From Bacteroidales bacterium UBA1309 (lineage in GTDB: Bacteria > Bacteroidota > Bacteroidia > Bacteroidales > Dysgonomonadaceae): a stretch of DNA of 60,917 bases. Each line of letters opens with the position of its first letter. Position 1 is the stretch's first letter. Made by a program: the position numbers and the translations under genes. The notes under the pieces were generated by a model. The model was not told the DNA's origin, searched no databases, and saw nothing but the letters and a program-made list of their open reading frames with translations. Positions 51,335 through 59,850 of the stretch are shown one piece after another. The stretch lies in assembly GCA_002307185.1 (NCBI GenBank), contig DBTT01000002.1:1-60917 (forward strand), written 5' to 3'.

Positions 51335-52776
51335 GTATAAAGCAGCAAGTTTTCTCCGGCGTCTTCTACACAGCCCTGTCTAAATATGCAGGCATCGTCA
51401 TCTCCCTTGTGGTGACGGCCGTACTTGCCCGCTTGCTCTCTCCCGACGATTTTGGGGTGGTGGCCGTGGCTTCGGTGATTATTGCTTTTTTTGGCCTCTT
51501 CACCGACATGGGTTTGTCGCCTGCCATTGTGCAACACAAAGACTTGTCGAAAGCCCAATTGTCCGACCTGTTTTCTTTCACTTTCTTTTTGGGAATAATC
51601 TTGGCCGGTTTGTTCTTTTTGTTTTCGCCATTGATCGCAGCCTATTATCAACGTCCCATGCTGACAACGATTTGCCAAATCTTGTCCATCAATTTGTTTT
51701 TCGCCTCTGTCAATATTGTTCCAAATGCTTTGTTCTATCGGGATAAGGCTTTTAAATATATTTCGATACGTGGTTTTTCTATACAATTGGCCGGTGGAAT
51801 CGTAGCTATTATTGCCGCCCTTTGGGGAGCGGGGTTGTATGCTTTAATTATCAATCCCATCCTATCAAGCTGCCTGATATTTCTAATCTCTATCAGGCGT
51901 TATCCGCAAAAGTTGAGGCTGACTATGGGGATTCCAACCCTCCGCCGGTTATTTAGTTATTCGGCCTATCAATTTTTATTCAACACGATTAATTATTTTA
52001 GCCGCAACCTTGATACATTGTTGATCGGCAAATACATTGGGATGGGGGCTTTGGGCTATTACGACAAGGCCTACCGTTTGATGACTTTGCCCTTGCAAAA
52101 TATCACGCAGGTAATTACTCCGGTGATGCATCCTATCCTGAGCGATTATCAGAATGACAGGCAGAAGTTGGGCGAGTCGCATGAAAAAATTGTCAGGTTG
52201 TTGGCTGCTATTGGTTTTCCTCTAAGTGTTTTTCTATTTTTTTCTTCGAAAGAAATAACATTGCTCTTTTTTGGAGACCAGTGGCTGGCATCTGTTCCGG
52301 TATTCCGCATATTGAGCCTGTCGGTCGGCGTGCAAATTGTGTTGTCTTCTTCCGGTTCCATTTTTCAGGCCGCTGGCGATACCCGCAGCCTATTTGTATG
52401 TGGGGTATTTTCATCGGTGTTGAATGTAAGCGGTATTTTACTTGGAGTATTTTACTTCAAGTCGCTCGAAGCGGTAGCTATATGCCTCTGCATCTCTTTC
52501 TCGATTAATTTTGTGCAATGTTACTTCCAGATGTATTGGGTGACGTTGAAAAGGAGTTTCTATTTGTTTTTTAAACAGCTTGTAGGACCGTTGATCTTTT
52601 CGTTCGGGCTTATTCTTTTGCTTGGAACGACAGTTTGTTTCTTACCTGTATTGGATTTGTTAACTACTCTTTTTTTTAAAGCAGCAATATTCGTGTTGGC
52701 TTGGTTAGCCTATATCCATTATTCCGGCATTTTTAATGTCGGGGGATTGTTCCGCAAGTTGTTGGACAGGTTTTGA
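51331..52776 (+). CDS. Lipopolysaccharide/exopolysaccharide flippase (Wzx-like)
   Basis: A 481-residue MOP-superfamily transporter. SIKQQVFSGVFYTALSKYAGIVISLVVTAVLARLLSPDDFG is the standard opening of the WzxC/MviN-like export branch, and GYYDKAYRLMTLPLQNITQVITPVMHPIL is the conserved middle region. About fourteen hydrophobic segments. It flips the undecaprenyl-linked repeat unit for polymerisation and is the last gene of the operon begun at 40322, overlapping the previous gene by 4 nt. Confidence 0.93.
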   Translation: MSIKQQVFSGVFYTALSKYAGIVISLVVTAVLARLLSPDDFGVVAVASVIIAFFGLFTDMGLSPAIVQHKDLSKAQLSDLFSFTFFLGIILAGLFFLFSPLIAAYYQRPMLTTICQILSINLFFASVNIVPNALFYRDKAFKYISIRGFSIQLAGGIVAIIAALWGAGLYALIINPILSSCLIFLISIRRYPQKLRLTMGIPTLRRLFSYSAYQFLFNTINYFSRNLDTLLIGKYIGMGALGYYDKAYRLMTLPLQNITQVITPVMHPILSDYQNDRQKLGESHEKIVRLLAAIGFPLSVFLFFSSKEITLLFFGDQWLASVPVFRILSLSVGVQIVLSSSGSIFQAAGDTRSLFVCGVFSSVLNVSGILLGVFYFKSLEAVAICLCISFSINFVQCYFQMYWVTLKRSFYLFFKQLVGPLIFSFGLILLLGTTVCFLPVLDLLTTLFFKAAIFVLAWLAYIHYSGIFNVGGLFRKLLDRF

Positions 52777-52796
52777 TTTCCCTTATTCCCTCATTG

Positions 52797-53126
52797 TGTG
52801 GTCGCCACTGGCGTGGCTCCTGTTTGGTGTTGTATCTCTTTTTCCCTGCGCTGGCGCACAGGGCTACTGATATGATGCCACGATGTGGCATGTTTGCAAT
52901 GTGGAAGGTATTGTTATGGTTGTGGAGGGTATTGCAGGAGATGTGTGGTTATATGGTGCTTTGCTTGTTGAATCCGTGATGTTGAAAATGAAAAGGATCA
53001 ATGGTTTCGGATGGTATAAGCAGAATCGCATAAAGCCGCATGGCGGCGACCACCTTAGTAGCCCTGTGCGCCAGCGCAGGGAACATGTGATCGTATGTGA
53101 AATGTAGCCACGTGAGTGGCGACACG
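52797..53126. repeat. REP-like cluster of six palindromes with nested inverted repeats
   Basis: This non-coding block follows the exopolysaccharide operon. It contains six GC-rich hairpins with GCCxC/GxGGC-type stems at 52801-52818, 52842-52868, 52875-52891, 53035-53047, 53057-53083 and 53106-53123. The second and fifth are perfect 27-bp inverted copies of each other (begin TTCCCTGCGCTGGCGCACAG); the first and sixth match at 16 of 18 bases in inverted orientation. Spacers between outer and inner hairpins are about 23 nt on both sides. The arrangement resembles a BIME/REP cluster mobilised by a RAYT-type (Y1) transposase acting in trans, or a MITE. No transposase is in the window. Confidence 0.7.
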
Positions 53127-53133
53127 GTTTAAT

Positions 53134-53170
53134 AAAAAAAGGAGAACCGCATCCAGCAATTCCCCTTTTT
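53134..53170 (-). terminator. Terminator of the 224-residue protein gene
   Basis: An 11-bp stem (53136-53146 with 53160-53170, one mismatch) is followed on the minus strand by a T-run. It lies about 20 nt past the stop. Confidence 0.6.
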
Positions 53171-53189
53171 CGTCAGAAGTTATCATTTG

Positions 53190-53864
53190 TTATTTGGTTG
53201 TTTCTCCCTTTTCATCCTTTTTTTGCGCAGCCCTTACCCTGCTTTGCAGCTTCGAAATAGTGTATTCGTCGGCTTTCGGTGTTTTTGCGTATATAATCTT
53301 TCCAGCCTTTGCAATATCTGTGATGTATTGATAGACTTGCTTGTACACCTCCTTGTTGTTGGCTGTGCTTTCTTTCGATCTGTTGATTGCCGTGTTTTGA
53401 GCATTGTTCAGTGTATCCACCTCGTTGAGCTGATCGGACAATGCAGCCAAAAAACCATCAGGCATGTCGAGTAGTTTGGAGCTGTTTTGGTCATAATAGG
53501 GTAATGCGCTCCTCAAGGTCAAGAGAGCTCCTTCTATGTTTCGTTTGGTTAATTTATAAACACAATCGCTCAGGGAATCTGTCGGGATTTTTCCACGCTG
53601 TGCATAATCTTTCAATAAGATGATTTTGCTTTTGAGTGAGTCTGCTGTTGTATAAAGTTCGGCGGTTACGTCTTTTTGCTCCAGTTTTGCAATCAGTGTT
53701 GCTTGAATGCTCTTCAAGGTAATGTTTGCAGACTTGGCGGCAGTAAGGTAGTCGCCGTTCATGGTTTTGTACTTGGCTGTAAAGTCAGCCAGATCGCGTT
53801 CGAAACTAGTGAAGATAAAATCCGCAATGGCAGGATAATCTTCTAATCTTAATTGTGCTTGCAT
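53190..53864 (-). CDS. Conserved-looking cytoplasmic protein of unknown function
   Basis: A 224-residue soluble protein with no signal peptide or membrane segment, almost entirely alpha-helical in pattern and rich in Ala/Asp/Lys/Thr. It has regular heptad-like hydrophobics (SIQATLIAKLEQKDVTAELY, LNEVDTLNNAQNTAINRS) and a charged tail (AQKKDEKGETTK). I do not recognise the family. Codon use and length suggest a real gene, and it has its own terminator. Its upstream region carries the 21-bp repeat array and a perfect 12-bp palindrome, which may concern its regulation. It stands alone between the REP-like cluster and the repeat array. Confidence 0.6.
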   Translation of the reverse strand: MQAQLRLEDYPAIADFIFTSFERDLADFTAKYKTMNGDYLTAAKSANITLKSIQATLIAKLEQKDVTAELYTTADSLKSKIILLKDYAQRGKIPTDSLSDCVYKLTKRNIEGALLTLRSALPYYDQNSSKLLDMPDGFLAALSDQLNEVDTLNNAQNTAINRSKESTANNKEVYKQVYQYITDIAKAGKIIYAKTPKADEYTISKLQSRVRAAQKKDEKGETTK

Positions 53865-53932
53865 AAGTTAAATTGTTAAGGTATGTGGATGAAAAATAAT
53901 TTGATAAGTCGTGTTAAATTTAGACTTGGATG

Positions 53933-53944
53933 CCAATATATTGG
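53933..53944. promoter_or_regulatory. Perfect 12-bp palindrome
   Basis: CCAATATATTGG lies 69 nt upstream of the 224-residue protein gene and its right half provides the TTGG of the plus-strand promoter-like site. It is a candidate operator for a dimeric regulator; no regulator is identified. Confidence 0.35.
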
Positions 53945-53972
53945 AAATAGATGAAATAACAAAATATCTTTG
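53941..53972 (+). promoter_or_regulatory. Plus-strand promoter reading into the 21-bp repeat array
   Basis: TTGG (53941-53944), a 20-nt spacer and TATCTTTG (53965-53972) resemble a Bacteroidota promoter. No plus-strand protein gene follows; the transcript would cover the repeat array and run antisense to the broken lipoprotein gene. The box also lies in an inverted repeat (53961-53992). Confidence 0.4.
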
Positions 53973-54064
53973 CTAAAATCGCAAAATATTTTAATTTATT
54001 TCTCTCATTCTTGCAAAGCCATTTGTTTTGGGCGTTTTGGTTTTAAGAAGGGAGTTGATCCACG

Positions 54065-54274
54065 TCTTGCGGGATATTGTTTTAGTCTTACGGGATATGT
54101 TTTGTGTAAGAACATTTTTGGCGTATGTTTAATGGTATGTTGTCTTAGTCTGTTGGGAGATGTTCTATGTTTTATGGGATCCATGATATGGCAGCACATA
54201 TATATTCTATGTGTTTAGGGAGATTGCTTATGTCTGCCGGGAGGTTTGTTTTAGTTCAAGGGAGATGGTGCATG
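54065..54274. repeat. Degenerate tandem array, ten units of about 21 bp
   Basis: Ten contiguous units of 20-22 bp run through this stretch, each ending in TATG, TTAG or a close variant. Well-matching units read TCTTGCGGGATATTGTTTTAG (first 20 bases typical), with later ones such as TCTGTTGGGAGATGTTCTAT; the rough consensus is TCTnncGGGAgATgtTnTATG. Units 3, 4 and 7 are strongly diverged but keep the 21-bp spacing and the ending. The array lies between two minus-strand genes and codes for nothing recognisable. Confidence 0.6.
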
Positions 54275-54299
54275 TCGTGGCATACCTTGCTATCTCTAT

Positions 54300-55763
54300 T
54301 TACTCCAGCCTTTTCAGCAAGGCTTCCTTGATGGTTGATTCTTTTAATTGATTGACAAAATAGCGGGCGTCGGCCAGGCTGAGTGATGTCGGATTCTTTT
54401 CATACGCTTCCACGTAGTGCGTTGCATGTTCCACCAAATGATTCCTGCAATCTATATTGAGAGTTAGTCCTCCGTTGTGGTTGCCAAAGGAAAAGCCAGT
54501 AACGGCATCGTTGGTGGAAACGGTACGAACATTCTCTGTTTGAATCCCTGACAAATTTAATGTCAGCGACGGATAGTAGAAATATTCGCCGGATGGCATA
54601 GTGAGTTGTATGCGCAGGGTGTCGCCGCTGACGACGCCGCTTATCGTGGAATGAATGCGGTAGTAGTTGTATTCGTAATATTCTTCTTGCGATGGAAACC
54701 ACACCGAATCGTCCCCGTCTTTGCCGTAGGTGTTGTTGAGCCACAAGAGGAAGTTCACCCATTTGTTGTCGGTGTTATGCACGCCCACATGGATGGCTTT
54801 TCGTTCTGTTTTGGGAAGCTGCATCAAGGCTTGGATGTCTGCCACGATGGTCGCTGTGTCATTTGGAAAATAGCGGCTGAGGAGAACTTTCTACAGATCC
54901 GTTGTCGTTTGGAAAGGATATAGCTCGACTGCGCCGGATTGCGCAGTGAGGGTTTGTATATCCGGGAAGCTATTTGCCGCTGCAACATATGTTTTGTTGC
55001 CATTGGGCTCGGCCAACATCTTGGCACCTCTGCCCGGCAGGTTTTTCAGGATGCTGTCTTGTGCTATTTGGTAATGCTTGAGTATGGAATCTGTATTTTG
55101 TGTGGAGGTTGTGTTCATGTCATGAAATGCGATGCCGGTTCCGAAATTAAGCATCTCTTTCACGTTGTTCCACCTTAGTCCCGATTTCATAAAGAAACGA
55201 TAATAGTTGTTGGTGAAGCCTTTGTTGACCGAGGTTGTGGCGTTCATAAAATCCGATTCGGGTGACAAGGTGGTAGTGAAATGAAACCGGACTTCATTTC
55301 CACAACCATCGGAGCTGCCAAGTGTTTTGCCAAGATAATAGGAGTTGGGAGGCAAATCGTCAGCAGCCAACTGTTCCACGTCATAGTAATAATTTGTACT
55401 GTCCACAAAGGAGGAAATGGGTCTTCCGTTGATTGCTGCCCAGGTTCTGCAATAGGCAGCTTGCTTGCAATCGTCTTGAGTAAGCATAAAGAGCCACGAT
55501 TTGTTGTATTTAAGTGGTGGAATTGTCAAATCTAGATCTTTTGTAGTCTGGATGGCCCCATCTGTGATAATTGAGATCTCAACGGTGTTGTTTGTGTTTT
55601 CGGAAGAATAATTATAGAGATAGGAAATGTAGTTTTGGGTCGTTACTGGTGAGTTGGGATCGTCATCTGTCTTACCTCCTTTGTTCAAGTCTTTATCTGC
55701 ACAGGAAACGTGCAAAAGTAAAAATGAGACAATAATAAGTATTGTTTTAAGAATAAATTTCAT
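54300..55763 (-). pseudogene. Lipoprotein gene interrupted by one in-frame TAG (polysaccharide-deacetylase-like fold)
   Basis: Two open segments on the minus strand, 55763-54894 and 54890-54300, lie in the same frame and are separated only by TAG at 54891-54893. Read through, they give one protein of 487 positions with the stop at 291. The 5' part has a lipobox (Cys21, LLLHVSC), LFMLTQDDCKQAAYC, FGTGIAFHDMNT and KMLAEPNGNKTYVAAA, an order reminiscent of the NodB/polysaccharide-deacetylase motifs (DD, His, P-x-G), though this is uncertain. The 3' part is beta-rich. The sequence on both sides of the TAG is equally gene-like and reads DL-stop-KVLLSRYFPND, so CAG to TAG is the simplest change. 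It is a recent nonsense mutation, a sequencing error, or a recoded stop. ATG 55763 gives the signal peptide. A -7 box TATTTTTG lies at 55789-55796. Confidence 0.7.
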
Positions 55764-55788
55764 AACATTGCCAATTGATTTGTTAATG

Positions 55789-55796
55789 CAAAAATA
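55789..55796 (-). promoter_or_regulatory. -7 box of the interrupted lipoprotein gene
   Basis: Reads TATTTTTG on the minus strand, 25 nt before the ATG. The -33 element is unclear. Confidence 0.4.
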
Positions 55797-55871
55797 CGTA
55801 ATAATATATTGATTCATTGGATATGTTGATTTATTTTCGTGGATACAACATATATTGTGATAAAAAAAAAC

Positions 55872-55879
55872 TATTTTTG
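55872..55879 (+). promoter_or_regulatory. -7 box upstream of the methyltransferase gene
   Basis: TATTTTTG matches TAnnTTTG; the start would be near 55886, with about 78 nt of leader to the ATG at 55964. It is divergent from the lipoprotein promoter. The -33 is weak. Confidence 0.4.
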
Positions 55880-55963
55880 CCCTTAAAGTAATGTGTGTAG
55901 TTTCCAATTCATACTTCTCTTATTTAGAACTCCGTGTATTCATAGAATGATAAAAGTGTAATT

Positions 55964-56737
55964 ATGAAAATTCGTTCACCATTTGATCGAAGTGATCTTC
56001 GAATAAAAAAGAAAGACAAAGTATTGGAGATAGGGTCAGGCCATAATCCTTCATTCCGATCAAATGTAATTGTAGAAAAATTCGTAGAAAGTAATTATCA
56101 TCGTTGCGGAGATGTAAATATATATGCTCATCAAAGATTTATAAATGCTGATGGGGAGAAACTCCCTTTTAAGGATAAAGAGTTTGATTATGTCATTTGT
56201 AATCAAGTTCTGGAACATGTGGATGATCCAATAGCCTTTGTGAATGAGCAGTCCAGAGTTGCCAAGAGGGGCTATATCGAAACTCCTAGTTTGCTCGGTG
56301 AGTATCTCTTTCCAAAGAAATCTCACAAATGGGTCATCTTGGATATTGACAATCAGTTGGTAATGTTTGAAAAGTCTAAAATGCCTGGAAACTATCAAAA
56401 TAATTATGGGGAATTATTTCTAAACTACTTACCTTATCAATCATTGGTTTATAAACTTCTTTGGTTGACAGAAGGTGATTTGATGATAAATAGGTATGAA
56501 TGGGTTGATTCGATAGATGTAATTGTGAATCCTGATGATGAATACTATTTGTCCTTTTTTACGCAACCTTGGAATCTAGAAATGACTAAGAAACTATATC
56601 CTCAACGGAGATTAGCCAAAGAGATTGTAAAACTGTCGTCAGCCTTGCTTCATTTGATTAAAGTATCTGTAAAGAATAAATTAAAAAAGCAAAGACCAAT
56701 AAATCTGTTGGGATATATTAACAAAAGGAGTGGGTGA
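55964..56737 (+). CDS. Class I SAM-dependent methyltransferase
   Basis: A 257-residue protein with a Methyltransf_11-type core: VLEIGSGHNPSFRS (motif I), ADGEKLPFKDKEFDYVICNQVLEHVDDPIAFVNEQSRV (motifs II-III and the EHxxDP signature). The C-terminal part is basic and contains several aromatic residues. In this setting it probably methylates a sugar or lipid-linked glycan. It is the first gene of a small group with a glycosyltransferase 3 nt downstream. Base composition is more AT-rich than the neighbouring core genes. Confidence 0.85.
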   Translation: MKIRSPFDRSDLRIKKKDKVLEIGSGHNPSFRSNVIVEKFVESNYHRCGDVNIYAHQRFINADGEKLPFKDKEFDYVICNQVLEHVDDPIAFVNEQSRVAKRGYIETPSLLGEYLFPKKSHKWVILDIDNQLVMFEKSKMPGNYQNNYGELFLNYLPYQSLVYKLLWLTEGDLMINRYEWVDSIDVIVNPDDEYYLSFFTQPWNLEMTKKLYPQRRLAKEIVKLSSALLHLIKVSVKNKLKKQRPINLLGYINKRSG

Positions 56738-56740
56738 TAT

Positions 56741-57865
56741 ATGAAAGTTTTATTCCTCGTCTTTCATGGTCTATCCTCATCAAACGGGATAAGCAAAAAG
56801 ATAGTAGCTCAGGTGAAAGCCATCAAGGATTTGGGTATGGAAACTCATCTTGCTCGCTATGAAGTGAAAGCAGATGGTAGCCGTTGCTGGATGCTGGATG
56901 AACATGTTTTGGTGAATTTTGGTTCGGGAACGTGTGCAAAAGTGAGAAAACGTATCGACTACAATGCCATTCTTCATTATCTTATTCAAAGCCAAACCAA
57001 GTTTGTGTATATTCGTTCTGATCACAATGCGAATCCGTTTACGATTCACCTTGTGAGGAGCATGAGAGAATTTGGATGCCGTGTGGTGATGGAGATTCCG
57101 ACTTACCCATACGATCAGGAATACATAGCATTAAAATCAAAGTTTAATTTGTTTTGGGATCGCTGTTTTAGGCACAAGCTTGCAGAAAAACTTTCAGCGA
57201 TAGTGTCTTTCACCAATGAAAGGCTCATATTTGGGCAAAAGACGATCGGAATATCCAATGGGGTTGATTTCGATTCGATTCCCCTTCGAAACAAAATCTT
57301 GCTGGATAAAGACGATTCCATTCACTTGCTGGGAGTTGCCGAGATACATTATTGGCATGGCTTTGATCGGGTAATAGCTGGGATGGCGCAATATTATCGA
57401 GCAAACCCCTCTCGGAAGGTATATCTACATTTGGTTGGCAAACTAAGTGGGAAGCGTGAGGAGGAAGATGTGTTGCTTCCCATATCGAAAAATCAGTTGG
57501 AGCCTTATGTTGTGATGCATGGCCCACTTTGGGGAGATGATCTCGACAAGATGTTTGACCAGGCCGATTTTGCAATAGGGAGTTTGGGGCGTCACCGTAG
57601 TGGAATAGACTCTATCCGGACATTGAAAAACCGGGAATATGCGGCAAGAGGAGTTGCTTTCGCCTACTCCGAAACAGACTCGGATTTCGATGAGATGGAT
57701 TACGTGATGAAGGTGCTGGCAGATGAATCTCCATTGAATATTCCTGAATTGCTCAGATTTATTGATGGCCTTCAACTAAGTCCGGAGGAAATTCGCAACA
57801 GCATCGGCCACTTGTCTTGGAGGGAGCAAATGGCTAAAGTTTTCAAGGTGTCGGAAAAACTATGA
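56741..57865 (+). CDS. Glycosyltransferase, GT-B fold
   Basis: A 374-residue protein of the glycosyltransferase family 4/1 type: MKVLFLVFHGLSSSNGISKKIVAQVKAI, FVYIRSDHNANPFTIHLVRSM, the donor-domain YWHGFDRVIAGMAQYY and DKMFDQADFAIGSLGRHRSGIDSIRTLKNREYAARGVAFAYSE with a Lys-Asn-Arg-Glu in place of the usual E-x7-E acid. It follows the methyltransferase by 3 nt and overlaps the start of the truncated glycosyltransferase remnant by 4 nt. Acceptor unknown. Confidence 0.8.
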   Translation: MKVLFLVFHGLSSSNGISKKIVAQVKAIKDLGMETHLARYEVKADGSRCWMLDEHVLVNFGSGTCAKVRKRIDYNAILHYLIQSQTKFVYIRSDHNANPFTIHLVRSMREFGCRVVMEIPTYPYDQEYIALKSKFNLFWDRCFRHKLAEKLSAIVSFTNERLIFGQKTIGISNGVDFDSIPLRNKILLDKDDSIHLLGVAEIHYWHGFDRVIAGMAQYYRANPSRKVYLHLVGKLSGKREEEDVLLPISKNQLEPYVVMHGPLWGDDLDKMFDQADFAIGSLGRHRSGIDSIRTLKNREYAARGVAFAYSETDSDFDEMDYVMKVLADESPLNIPELLRFIDGLQLSPEEIRNSIGHLSWREQMAKVFKVSEKL

Positions 57866-58017
57866 TCAACGAGAGTATTAAATATCGAATCGCTTATTGC
57901 ATCCCAGCTCTTTACTATCCGAGCGGAATGGAACGAGTACTGACATTGAAGGTCAATTACATGGTTGTGAATTATGGCTATGAAATCCATATTATACTGA
58001 AGTCCTTGTCTCGATGA
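57862..58017 (+). pseudogene. Truncated GT4 glycosyltransferase remnant
   Basis: A 51-codon frame begins with ATGA overlap of the preceding gene and reads YRIAYCIPALYYPSGMERVLTLK and YGYEIHIIL, the exact opening style of Bacteroidota GT4 enzymes (the x-G-G-M-E-R-V-L motif), then stops. A full enzyme needs about 370 residues. No continuation of the domain is seen downstream, so most of the gene has been deleted. Confidence 0.7.
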
Positions 58018-58189
58018 TTATCGTAAGATTTCCGCTGAAGTTATAAAGTGAATGTGGTGGAGAGATAATAAAATCTACTCGGATGGCATATAGAAATCGA
58101 ATCATAAAAGCTTAGTTTAATAGACGATTTAAGAATATTATGTTTTTTGTATATGCTTATTTTAAAATAACCGTGAAATAAACAAAACT
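58018..58189. other. Remainder of the gap after the truncated glycosyltransferase
   Basis: Together with the remnant this gap exceeds 300 nt. The 172 bases contain several stops in all plus frames and no promoter match; I see only degraded sequence. Confidence 0.4.
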
Positions 58190-58942
58190 ATGATACCCAA
58201 ACGAATTCACCTTTGCTGGTTAAGCGGCGATCCTTATCCCCCAAAGATAAGAAAATGCATCAAAAGCTGGGAAAAACATTTGCCTGACTATGAAATTATA
58301 AAATGGGATTTAAACCGTTTTGATATAAGCAATACGCCTTGGGTAAAGCAGGCTTTTGAGGCAAAGAAATATGCTTTTGCAGCCGATTACATTCGGTTTT
58401 ATGCACTTTATAATTATGGCGGTATTTATTTAGATTCGGATGTTGAAATTTTAAAAAACTTGGATGAATTGTTGGAGCTCCCCTATTTTGTCGGGCTCGA
58501 AACTGCCGGCACAATAGAAGCAGCCGTGATGGGTGCCGAAAAAGGGTGCGACTGGATAAAATATTGTTTGGACTATTACGAGAATAAGAATTTCATATTG
58601 CCTGATGGAAAAATGGACATACGGAAGCTACCCGAAATAATGGACGAAGTCATCAAAGAACACAAGTCGATTATCCAGTTATCGGGGAAAGCCGATTTTG
58701 AGAAACTTTCAGCTAGCGATGTGAGCCGTGCTGTCCATGTATTCCCAAAAGACTTTTTTTCACCAAAAACATTTGACTCCAGGACAATCCTTGCAAATAA
58801 GAATACATTCGCCATTCATCACTACCAAAATTCTTGGTTTTCAAAAAAAGCATATTTCTACTATAGAATAAGGGCCTTGTTTATAAATTTGTTTGGATAT
58901 GGCCTTGTCCGAAAAATTGAAAGAACATTTCTGACAAAATGA
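58190..58942 (+). CDS. Glycosyltransferase family 32 (OCH1-like)
   Basis: A 250-residue GT32 enzyme. MIPKRIHLCWLSGDPYPPKIRKCIKSW, then FAADYIRFYALYNYGGIYLDSDVEIL with the DxD metal/nucleotide motif at Asp82-Asp84, and IHHYQNSW near the end are the family signature (capsular polysaccharide and OCH1/TcdA-like transferases). These use UDP- or GDP-sugars. The next gene starts inside its stop codon (ATGA). Confidence 0.92.
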   Translation: MIPKRIHLCWLSGDPYPPKIRKCIKSWEKHLPDYEIIKWDLNRFDISNTPWVKQAFEAKKYAFAADYIRFYALYNYGGIYLDSDVEILKNLDELLELPYFVGLETAGTIEAAVMGAEKGCDWIKYCLDYYENKNFILPDGKMDIRKLPEIMDEVIKEHKSIIQLSGKADFEKLSASDVSRAVHVFPKDFFSPKTFDSRTILANKNTFAIHHYQNSWFSKKAYFYYRIRALFINLFGYGLVRKIERTFLTK

Positions 58943-59835
58943 TAATTGTTTTTTATAGCAAACGCAATATGACTTGGTATAAAACATATCTCAAAACATA
59001 TAATTCTTCTCCCGAAGATATTACGGATGACATTATAGCCGGGATCGCCGATCGGCTTGCTAAGCTTCAAAGTAAGACTCCTCTTGCGACCGTTTCCGTT
59101 ATCGCCTACAACGAAGAGCGAAATCTTATTGCGTGCCTTTGGGCTTTGAGCGAGATGGTGTGCAAGTATCCTGTCGAGATAATCGGAGTGAACAACAACT
59201 CGAAAGACCGCACCGAGGAAATCTTTCAAAAGGTAGGGATTCCGTATTTCAATGAAAGTAGAAACAGTTGCGGGTATGCCCGTCAATGTGGCTTGCAAAA
59301 TGCCAAAGGAAAATACCATATCAATATCGACGCCGACACATTGTATCCCCCTGTATACGTAGAAACGATGGTGGAAGCTCTTTCTAAACCAGGAATAGTT
59401 GCAGCCAATTCACTCTGGAGTTATATACCAGATGTTAATCATTCAAAGGTTTCTTTGATTTTTTATGAAGCATTTCGGGATTTATATTTATTCTTTCAAT
59501 CGATTAAGAGGCCAGAGATGAGTGTTAGAGGGCTTGTTTTTGCGTATGACTCAGCCTTGGCACGCAAAGTGGGCATCCGCACCGATATCAAACGGGGCGA
59601 AGACGGATCGCTTGCCTTGGGATTGAAAAAATACGGAAAAATCGCTTTTGTGAGGACACGAAAGGCCCGTGCCGTGACCGGATATGGGACATTGGCGGCT
59701 GACGGCTCGCTGATGAACAGTTTCAAGGTTAGGTTGCTGAAGGGGTTAAAGTCAGTTCCAGCTCTGTTCGCATCGAAAAGCCATTATCAGGATGAAGCTT
59801 CCAATCTGATTGATAATTCCAAAAAGGAAAAATAG
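58939..59835 (+). CDS. Glycosyltransferase family 2
   Basis: A 298-residue GT2 enzyme. After a helical N-terminus come ATVSVIAYNEERNLIACLWALSEM, VEIIGVNNNSKDRTEEIFQ, QNAKGKYHINIDADTLYPPVY (DAD acid motif) and IKRGEDGSLALGLKKYGKI (catalytic base region). It overlaps the GT32 gene by 4 nt; ATG 58969 (MTWYKTYLK) is an alternative start that matches the style of related proteins better. It is followed by a truncated GT2-like fragment. Confidence 0.9.
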   Translation: MIIVFYSKRNMTWYKTYLKTYNSSPEDITDDIIAGIADRLAKLQSKTPLATVSVIAYNEERNLIACLWALSEMVCKYPVEIIGVNNNSKDRTEEIFQKVGIPYFNESRNSCGYARQCGLQNAKGKYHINIDADTLYPPVYVETMVEALSKPGIVAANSLWSYIPDVNHSKVSLIFYEAFRDLYLFFQSIKRPEMSVRGLVFAYDSALARKVGIRTDIKRGEDGSLALGLKKYGKIAFVRTRKARAVTGYGTLAADGSLMNSFKVRLLKGLKSVPALFASKSHYQDEASNLIDNSKKEK

Positions 59836-59850
59836 TTTATTCACAAATAA

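Noticed and set aside
51040..51786. 248-codon minus-strand open frame over the GT4/flippase junction
   Set aside because: It lies antisense to two well-supported genes and its translation has no recognisable pattern.
52797..53126. Complete insertion sequence
   Set aside because: No transposase frame, no target-site duplication visible; the block is only palindromes.
53970..54218. 82-codon plus-strand open frame across the 21-bp array
   Set aside because: The 21-bp units keep a frame open by periodicity; the Cys- and Gly-rich product resembles no protein.
54065..54274. Possible CRISPR array
   Set aside because: Units are contiguous with no unique spacers, are too diverged, and no cas genes are near.
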